Below, piece by piece: positions 7,305 through 11,621 of a stretch of DNA of 11,621 nucleotides. The notes below the pieces were generated by a model. It was not told the DNA's origin. It ran no database searches and was given only the letters and a program-made list of their open reading frames with translations. The stretch's first letter is position 1; each line of letters begins with the position of its first letter. The stretch is from NCBI GenBank assembly GCA_045575975.1, contig JAZNFO010000052.1, positions 1 through 11,621 on the forward strand, given 5' to 3'. The stretch comes from RGIG8709 sp045575975 (lineage in GTDB: Bacteria > Bacillota > Clostridia > Monoglobales > Monoglobaceae). Both the position numbers and the translations under genes were made by a program.

Positions 7305-8528
7305 ATGATAAAAACAGGAATTGATATAGTAGAAATAAAAAGAATAAAAAAAAGTCTCGAGAAAAATGATGGGTTTTTAAGCCGTGTATTCACTGATAAA
7401 GAGGTAGAATATATAAGAGAAAAAAACTATCGTGGGGAAACTGTTGCAGGGATGTTTGCTGCAAAAGAAGCATATTCCAAATTTCTTGGAACAGGCTTTT
7501 CAGGAATAAGTCTTAAGGATATTGAAGTGCATCATAATGAAAAATGCAAACCATATATAGTTTTTAAAGGGATAAAGGTGAATGCAGATTTGTCAATTTC
7601 TCATTCTGATGATAATGCGGTTGCAGTTGTATGCGGAGAGGATGCGTCAGGTTCAAAAGTTAATAACGAGACTTTGTTAAAAATGAAAAATCTTATGCCG
7701 AGGAGAAAGCCTGATGCACACAAAGGTGATTTTGGCAAAGTATTCATTCTTGGTGCATCAAAAGGTATGACTGGTGCAGTCTGTTTATCAGCCATGGGTG
7801 CTTTAAGATGCGGATGCGGACTTTTAAATGTGGGAGTTCCCGAATCTGTATATTCCGTTGTTGCAACAAAATTAACCGAAGCTATGACTATGGGTTATAG
7901 TGACTATGAGGGAAAATTTTCAGCAGATAATTCCCGGGATATAACAGAAAGAATAAATCTTTCAGATGTAACAGGCTTTGGAATGGGTTTTGGACAGAGT
8001 GAACATTGCAGTAAGCTCATTTTTGATATAATTGAAAAGGCAGAAAAACCATTGGTTATTGATGCGGATGGCATAAATGCAGTTTCCGGGAATATAGATA
8101 TATTAAAAAAATTAAAAGTCAAGGCGGTAATAACTCCCCATCCTATGGAGATGTCAAGACTCACAGGGAAAAGCGTTTTAGAGATTCAAAAAGACAGACT
8201 CGGTGCAGCTCTTGGTTTTTCTGAAAAATACAATGTTGTAACTGTTTTAAAAGGTGAGCATACAGTGGTTGCTGACACAGATGGCAGGTATTATATAAAT
8301 GAAACCGGAAATCCGGGAATGGCAACAGGCGGGAGTGGAGATGTGCTCACAGGTATGATTGCATCATTTATAGGGCAGGGGCTAAGTCAGTTTAAATCTA
8401 GTGTACTGTCAGTTTATCTTCATGGAAGAGCAGGCGATTTAGCTGCAGAAGAACTTGGCGAGCATTCTGTTATTGCATCAGATATCTTAAATAAAATCCC
8501 CTTGGCAATAAAGGAGCTAGTGTATTGA
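7305..8528 (+). CDS. holo-ACP synthase fused to ADP-dependent NAD(P)HX dehydratase
   Basis: One 407-residue frame carries two enzymes. Residues 1-112 are AcpS, which moves 4'-phosphopantetheine from CoA to acyl carrier protein: GIDIVEI (5-11, metal ligand D7), FAAKEAYSKFLGTGFSGI (51-68, with E55), and the C-terminal strand DLSISHSDDNAVAVV (95-109). After a linker of about 20 residues, 130-407 is NnrD (CARKD), which dehydrates damaged NADH/NADPH hydrates using ADP: RRKPDAHKGDFGKVFILGAS (133-152), DADG (253-256), TPHPMEMSRL (278-287), and the active-site loop NPGMATGGSGDVLTG (336-350, D346). Both halves look complete. NnrD is usually fused to the NnrE epimerase; no NnrE is present here. The ribosome binding site is weak, and the start is 3 nt after the previous stop, so translation is probably coupled. 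The stop overlaps the next start by 4 nt. Confidence 0.93.
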   Translation: MIKTGIDIVEIKRIKKSLEKNDGFLSRVFTDKEVEYIREKNYRGETVAGMFAAKEAYSKFLGTGFSGISLKDIEVHHNEKCKPYIVFKGIKVNADLSISHSDDNAVAVVCGEDASGSKVNNETLLKMKNLMPRRKPDAHKGDFGKVFILGASKGMTGAVCLSAMGALRCGCGLLNVGVPESVYSVVATKLTEAMTMGYSDYEGKFSADNSRDITERINLSDVTGFGMGFGQSEHCSKLIFDIIEKAEKPLVIDADGINAVSGNIDILKKLKVKAVITPHPMEMSRLTGKSVLEIQKDRLGAALGFSEKYNVVTVLKGEHTVVADTDGRYYINETGNPGMATGGSGDVLTGMIASFIGQGLSQFKSSVLSVYLHGRAGDLAAEELGEHSVIASDILNKIPLAIKELVY

Positions 8529-9139
8529 AAAAGTCATTTGCAATATTAATTGCATTTGTACTTATGATAACTTTTTCTGCCTGCGGCAGAAGAATAAAGC
8601 ACGATTCATATAAAAATATATATGATAGATTCAACAATATCTCGTCATATGTTGCAGAGGCAGAGCTTACGGTTAAGTCAAATCTGACAACGAACACTTA
8701 TGGGATCAGGCAGTATTTTCTTTCACCCAGCTATTATAAAACAGAGATAATCTCTCCCGAAAGTTTAAAGGGAACAGGCTATAGTTTTTATAATGGAAAG
8801 GTTGTTATGCATTCGGGTGATGGTAATATTTTTTCATTGGACGATTATATTCCGGAAGATAAAAGTTATATATTTATAAATGATTTTTTTGAAGCTTATT
8901 ATAAAAGTGAGGATGCTTTTGTTGAAACGGCAGACAGTCTGACGAATGATTATACGGTGCTTAAAAATATTTTATCGGATGACAATCCCATGAGGCATAG
9001 CCAGAAAGTCTGGATAAGCAATAAGGATTTCACTCCTGAAAAGCTTATAACCTATGATATGGATGGTAATGAGATACTGAGTGTGAATTTTAAAAGTTTT
9101 AAATTAAATGAGAGTATAGAAAAAGATTTATTTAAATAA
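8525..9139 (+). CDS. lipoprotein, YdcC/GerS-like (LolA-type fold)
   Basis: A predicted lipoprotein of 204 residues anchored on the outer face of the membrane. The signal peptide (MKKSFAILIAFVLMITFSAC) ends in a lipobox, FSAC, with C20 as the lipidated residue. The mature part has repeated amphipathic strands (SSYVAEAELTVKSN, YGIRQYFLSPSYYKTEI, KVWISNKDFTPEKLITYD, ILSVNFKSFKL) as in LolA-like lipid-binding folds. In Bacillus the gene between acpS and alr is ydcC, and the clostridial relative GerS acts in spore germination; position and fold fit this family, but a sporulation role is inference. It starts with TTG at 8525 in a TTGA overlap with the previous stop, supported by AAGGAG at 8511-8516, 8 nt upstream. 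The gene normally next, alanine racemase, is missing. Confidence 0.85.
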   Translation: MKKSFAILIAFVLMITFSACGRRIKHDSYKNIYDRFNNISSYVAEAELTVKSNLTTNTYGIRQYFLSPSYYKTEIISPESLKGTGYSFYNGKVVMHSGDGNIFSLDDYIPEDKSYIFINDFFEAYYKSEDAFVETADSLTNDYTVLKNILSDDNPMRHSQKVWISNKDFTPEKLITYDMDGNEILSVNFKSFKLNESIEKDLFK

Positions 9140-9178
9140 TAACATATTTTGTAAAAAATGTATTATAGTCAATTTCGG

Positions 9179-9246
9179 TGGCAATAATATAAACATCGGA
9201 GGACGGGTCGGAAGGTTTTGTTCTTCTTAAAAGTTTATATGTGCCA
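9179..9246. repeat. imperfect inverted repeat in the lipoprotein-antitoxin gap
   Basis: In the 183-bp stretch without a gene (9140-9322), TGGCA-ATA-ATATAAAC (9179-9194) pairs with GTTTATAT-G-TGCCA (9233-9246): 8 bp plus 5 bp around a small asymmetric bulge. The 38-nt loop is purine-rich and GC-richer than its surroundings and holds a small GAAG/CTTC hairpin (9211-9226). It could be a structured leader RNA, a small palindromic repeat or the scar of a deletion. I do not recognise a riboswitch class. Confidence 0.5.
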
Positions 9247-9253
9247 TGTTTCA

Positions 9254-9283
9254 CTGACAAAAACAAGTGTTGTTGCGTATAGT
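9254..9283 (+). promoter_or_regulatory. possible mazEF promoter
   Basis: CTGACA (9254-9259) and TATAGT (9278-9283), each one mismatch from consensus, are 18 bp apart. The start point would fall about 30 bp before the antitoxin ATG. It would let the toxin-antitoxin pair be expressed apart from the upstream genes. Confidence 0.4.
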
Positions 9284-9322
9284 GTATTAGGATTGATTTA
9301 AACTTTAAGGAGAGGATATGCT

Positions 9323-9484
9323 ATGTCAAAACTGATTGATTTTGAAAAAAATGAATTAGAAATAGTTTTGGCTAAAGGGTATGAAACTATGTCCTCCGTC
9401 AATCTAACACTTGCTGAAGAGGGACTAGAAAGTGATAATTCGTCTCTTCAGCTGATAGAACAAATACTTGCGGAGAGTGAATGA
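9323..9484 (+). CDS. short MazE-like antitoxin lacking the DNA-binding domain
   Basis: A 53-residue protein expected to bind and neutralise MazF. From residue 13 on (IVLAKGYETMSSVNLTLAEE and then LQLIEQILAESE at the C-terminus) it lines up with the C-terminal MazF-wrapping part of Bacillus EndoAI (LMRRGYMEMAKINLNISSE, ending TVERLVSGG; quoted from memory) and with the LAECE-type endings of clostridial MazE. The ~45-residue ribbon-helix-helix that should precede it is absent. An in-frame TAA at 9299-9301 blocks extension, and a strong AAGGAGAGG site at 9307-9315 serves the ATG at 9323. No ribbon-helix-helix-like peptide is visible in the other plus frames of the gap. The stop codon overlaps the MazF ATG (ATGA), which implies coupled translation. 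Without a DNA-binding domain it should not repress its own operon. Confidence 0.8.
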   Translation: MSKLIDFEKNELEIVLAKGYETMSSVNLTLAEEGLESDNSSLQLIEQILAESE

Positions 9485-9831
9485 AATTGATAGTAAAACG
9501 AGGAGATATCTATTATGCAGATTTGAGTCCCGTTATCGGTTCGGAACAAGGGGGAGTACGCCCTGTGCTGATAATTCAGAACGATGTGGGAAACAAATAT
9601 AGTCCAACAGTGATAGCAACAGCAATTACATCACAGATAAACAAGGCCAAGATGCCGACTCATATTGAACTTGATGCTAATGAATATGGACTTTCAAAAG
9701 ATAGCGTTGTTCTGGCAGAACAGATAAGGACTATTGATAAAAAAAGACTTAAGGAAAAAATAGGACATTTGGATGATGATCTTATGAATAAAGTAAATCA
9801 GGCACTGGAAATCAGCTTCGGACTTATATAA
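9481..9831 (+). CDS. mazF: MazF/EndoA endoribonuclease toxin
   Basis: A sequence-specific mRNA interferase, 116 residues, very close to Bacillus EndoA: VKRGDIYYADLSPVIGSEQG (5-24), GGVRPVLIIQND (24-35), SPTVIATAITSQ (41-52), KMPTHIEL (57-64) and SVVLAEQIRTIDKKRL (75-90). R27 and T50 correspond to the catalytic Arg and Thr known in BsMazF (R25, T48), so the toxin looks active. The ATG at 9481 overlaps the antitoxin stop by 4 nt; a TTG two codons later (9487) would give the same N-terminus as the Bacillus protein. The GGAG at 9472-9475 is 5 nt from the ATG and 11 nt from the TTG, so the choice is open. Bacillus and clostridial relatives cut at UACAU; one such site lies in this gene at 9627-9631. 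Confidence 0.95.
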   Translation: MKLIVKRGDIYYADLSPVIGSEQGGVRPVLIIQNDVGNKYSPTVIATAITSQINKAKMPTHIELDANEYGLSKDSVVLAEQIRTIDKKRLKEKIGHLDDDLMNKVNQALEISFGLI

Positions 9832-9867
9832 GCAAAAAACATATCAAGGTACAAAGGAGTTTTTGAA

Positions 9868-10326
9868 ATGAAAAACAAAAAATTTCGTGTAATTTTTTTA
9901 GTATTTATACTTATAGTTTTAGTCACAACAATTTATTCTGTATTTGCAGAAACAGGAGACGGTAATGACCCTCTTGTATCTTTAAGTTATATACAGAACA
10001 AGGTTATACCTGAAATTAAGGAATATATAGATGAGAAGCTTTCTTCTCTGGGAGGCGGAAGTGCATCCTTTGAAGTTGTTGATTTCAAAAAAGGGGATGT
10101 TGTTTTGTGTGAAAAAAGCACAGAGCTTATTCTCAGAATGGGAAAGGCAACAATTATAGCATCGGAAAAAGGCGGACTCGCAGACACAACAGCAGGATTT
10201 GACTTGGCAAACGGAGAAAATATGCCTTCTAATCACCTGCTTATTGTACCGCTTGGAGATGGAAGAGGTTTTATAGCAGAAGACAATTTAATTGTAATGA
10301 TAAAGGGTAATTATAGTATAAAGTAA
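9868..10326 (+). CDS. secreted protein of unknown family
   Basis: I do not recognise a named family, though similar secreted proteins occur in clostridia. The 152-residue product has a basic start, a hydrophobic core (about 9-24) and a likely signal peptidase site after SVFA (residue 27). The mature part opens with GDGNDPLVSLSYIQNKVIPE, then a short helix with EIKEYIDEKLSSL and a GGGSAS linker (62-67), and a compact beta-rich domain: FEVVDFKKGDVVLCEKSTEL, LRMGKATII, ADTTAGFDLANGENMPSNHLLIVPLGDGRGF and VMIKGNYSIK. The NHLLIVP-x-GDGRG stretch (122-134) looks like the conserved core. AAAGGAG at 9853-9859 gives a strong ribosome binding site 8 nt before the ATG. It lies 36 bp after mazF with no terminator between and is closed by a strong terminator, so it is likely the last gene of the operon. 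A cell-surface or spore-coat role is only a guess. Confidence 0.8.
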   Translation: MKNKKFRVIFLVFILIVLVTTIYSVFAETGDGNDPLVSLSYIQNKVIPEIKEYIDEKLSSLGGGSASFEVVDFKKGDVVLCEKSTELILRMGKATIIASEKGGLADTTAGFDLANGENMPSNHLLIVPLGDGRGFIAEDNLIVMIKGNYSIK

Positions 10327-10327
10327 T

Positions 10328-10367
10328 AAAAAACCTTTCATATGTTTGTGCATATGAAAGGTTTTTT
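10328..10367 (+). terminator. intrinsic terminator after the MazF operon
   Basis: A perfect 17-bp hairpin: 10328-10344 pairs with 10351-10367 around a TTTGTG loop, flanked by an A run and a T run, directly after the stop of the secreted protein gene. It may also work on the minus strand because the A run mirrors the T run. Confidence 0.93.
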
Positions 10368-10387
10368 GTGTAAACTCACAAAAATTA

Positions 10388-10416
10388 TTGCTTTTTATGA
10401 TAGTTTGTGGTAGAAT
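10388..10416 (+). promoter_or_regulatory. promoter of the sugar aminotransferase gene
   Basis: TTGCTT (10388-10393) and TAGAAT (10411-10416) are 17 bp apart, with TGG forming an extended -10. It lies between the preceding terminator and the ATG at 10454 and starts a new transcription unit. Confidence 0.7.
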
Positions 10417-10453
10417 GTAATGATAGAATTTTATAAAAATTGAGGTTAGAATA

Positions 10454-11581
10454 ATGCCGGAAAATAAAATATGGTTATCAACACCAACTATGCATGGAGA
10501 TGAACAAAAATTTGTAAAAGAGGCTTTTGATACAAATTGGGTTGCACCTCTTGGAAAAAATGTAACCGAGTTTGAAAATGAGATTGCAAGGTATGTTGGA
10601 TGTAAGGCAGCTGCTGCAATGACAGCGGGAACTCATGCTCTTCATCTTGCTGTTAAGCTTGCAGGAGTTGGAAGTGGAGATGTTGTCCTTTGTTCTGATT
10701 TAACTTTTGCGGCAACTGTAAACCCTGTTACATATGAAAATGGAACACAGGTTTTTATTGATTCGGAATATGAAACCTGGAATATGGATCCTGTAGCACT
10801 AGAAAAAGCCTTGAAAAAATATGAAGGCAAGGTTAAAGCTGTTATTGTTGCAAATCTTTATGGAACTCCGGCAAAGCTTGATGAAATTGTAAGCCTTTGT
10901 GAGAAGTATAATGTTGTTCTGATCGAAGATGCGGCAGAATCACTTGCTGCTTCATATAAGGGCAGACAAACCGGAACTTTTGGGAAGTATAATGCTATCA
11001 GCTTTAACGGGAATAAAATTATAACATCATCAGGTGGGGGAATGTTCCTTTCTGATGATGAGGAAGCGGTAAAGAAGGTCCGTTTCTATTCAACCCAGGC
11101 AAGGGATGCTGCACCCTGGTATCAGCATAGTCATATTGGATATAACTACAGAATGAGCAATGTGGTTGCCGGTATTGGAAGAGGACAGCTTTTGCACCTT
11201 GATGAGCATAAGGCAATAAAAACAAGAATATACAGAATGTATGAGGAAGCCTTTAATGATTTGCCGGTAAAAATGAATCCGTATCTTGAATGCTCAGAGC
11301 CAAATTTCTGGCTTAGCTGTCTGACTATTAATGAAGATGCTATGGAAAAGGTAAATCCTGAAAAAATCAGAGTTACACTTGAAAAAGAAAATATAGAGTC
11401 AAGACCTATATGGAAACCAATGCACCTGCAGCCTGTGTTTGAGGGATATGATTTTGTGAGTGCAGGAGAAAAGGATGTGGCTAAAGATATATTCGAAAGA
11501 GGTATTTGCCTGCCGTCTGATATAAAAATGACTGAAGACGAACAACAGTTAATAGTCAATATTATTAAGGGGTTATTTTGA
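10454..11581 (+). CDS. DegT/DnrJ/EryC1/StrS sugar aminotransferase, PglE-like
   Basis: A cytosolic PLP enzyme of the DegT family that aminates a nucleotide-linked 4-keto sugar. It closely resembles Campylobacter PglE, the UDP-4-amino-sugar transaminase that makes the precursor of N-acetylbacillosamine: LSTPTMHGDEQKFVKEAFDT (8-27), WVAPLG (29-34), IEDAAESLAASYKG (157-170, D159 to the PLP ring), SFNGNKIITSSGGG (183-196, K188 the PLP lysine), FYSTQARD (211-218), YNYRMSN (230-236), ESRPIWKPMHLQPVF (315-329) and ICLPSDIKM (351-359). Length (375) is normal. GAGGT at 10442-10446 supports the ATG. The next gene starts on the last base of this stop (TGATG) and begins like a sugar-phosphate transferase, which supports a surface glycan or protein glycosylation pathway. 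The exact sugar is inference; the dehydratase (PglF) and acetyltransferase (PglD) are not in the window. Confidence 0.88.
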   Translation: MPENKIWLSTPTMHGDEQKFVKEAFDTNWVAPLGKNVTEFENEIARYVGCKAAAAMTAGTHALHLAVKLAGVGSGDVVLCSDLTFAATVNPVTYENGTQVFIDSEYETWNMDPVALEKALKKYEGKVKAVIVANLYGTPAKLDEIVSLCEKYNVVLIEDAAESLAASYKGRQTGTFGKYNAISFNGNKIITSSGGGMFLSDDEEAVKKVRFYSTQARDAAPWYQHSHIGYNYRMSNVVAGIGRGQLLHLDEHKAIKTRIYRMYEEAFNDLPVKMNPYLECSEPNFWLSCLTINEDAMEKVNPEKIRVTLEKENIESRPIWKPMHLQPVFEGYDFVSAGEKDVAKDIFERGICLPSDIKMTEDEQQLIVNIIKGLF

Positions 11582-11621
11582 TGTATAGAAAATACATAAA
11601 AAGATTTTTGGATATTTTGTG
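11581..11621 (+). CDS. start of a probable PglC-type sugar-phosphate transferase (cut by window edge)
   Basis: Only 13 codons are present: MYRKYIKRFLDIL. This matches the usual basic, then hydrophobic opening of bacterial initiating phosphoglycosyl transferases (family pattern K-R-x-x-D-I, leading into the membrane-embedded helix), which attach the first sugar phosphate to undecaprenyl phosphate. The ATG shares its A with the upstream TGA stop, so translation is coupled. The call leans on the opening residues and on the PglE-like partner, so it is tentative. Confidence 0.55.
   Translation, partial: MYRKYIKRFLDIL

Noticed and set aside
9194..9280. Open stretches in the gap as a remnant of alr or of the MazE N-terminal domain
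   Set aside because: All three plus frames are short and interrupted, and none of the translations resembles the alanine racemase C-terminus or a ribbon-helix-helix.
9318..9335. ATG at 9318 as antitoxin start
   Set aside because: It opens a frame of five codons that stops at once; the ATG at 9323 is better spaced from AAGGAGAGG and leads into the MazE-like frame.

Overview
The window reads as AT-rich chromosomal DNA of a low-GC Gram-positive anaerobe, most likely class Clostridia. The evidence is strong AGGAGG-type ribosome binding sites, promoters close to the sigma-A consensus, a bacterial type A-like RNase P RNA, an acpS / lipoprotein / mazEF neighbourhood typical of Firmicutes, and protein sequences that resemble clostridial and Bacillus families. 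I see no phage, transposase, tRNA or CRISPR. The species cannot be named from this sequence.

Layout. (1) 1-2340: serC and serA, two consecutive steps of phosphorylated serine biosynthesis, with a promoter at the left edge. (2) 2347-2740: rnpB, whose likely promoter lies inside the 3' end of serA, closed by a perfect 16-bp terminator hairpin. (3) 2768-5239: a copper-type P1B ATPase with a complete CopZ-like domain fused at its C-terminus; that domain has its own ribosome binding site and ATG. (4) 5243-6694, minus strand: a MATE efflux transporter, separated from copA by a bidirectional terminator. (5) 6710-10367: an operon-like run, starting from a promoter divergent to the MATE promoter and ending at a perfect 17-bp terminator. 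It holds a DUF6106-like membrane protein, a fused holo-ACP synthase / NAD(P)HX dehydratase, a YdcC/GerS-like lipoprotein, a very short MazE-like antitoxin, MazF, and a secreted protein of unknown family. (6) 10388-11621: a new promoter and a PglE-like sugar aminotransferase, followed by the first 13 codons of what looks like a PglC-type sugar-phosphate transferase.

The most notable points are in regions 3 and 5. The 53-residue antitoxin matches only the C-terminal MazF-wrapping part of Bacillus EndoAI and has no ribbon-helix-helix DNA-binding domain. An in-frame stop just upstream rules out a simple N-terminal extension. The alanine racemase gene usually found between the lipoprotein and mazE is absent, and a 183-bp gap with a long imperfect inverted repeat takes its place. 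AcpS is joined directly to the NnrD half of the NAD(P)HX repair enzyme, without the NnrE epimerase half. The CopA-CopZ fusion looks like two former neighbouring genes joined by loss of a stop codon, possibly still able to make free CopZ from the internal start.
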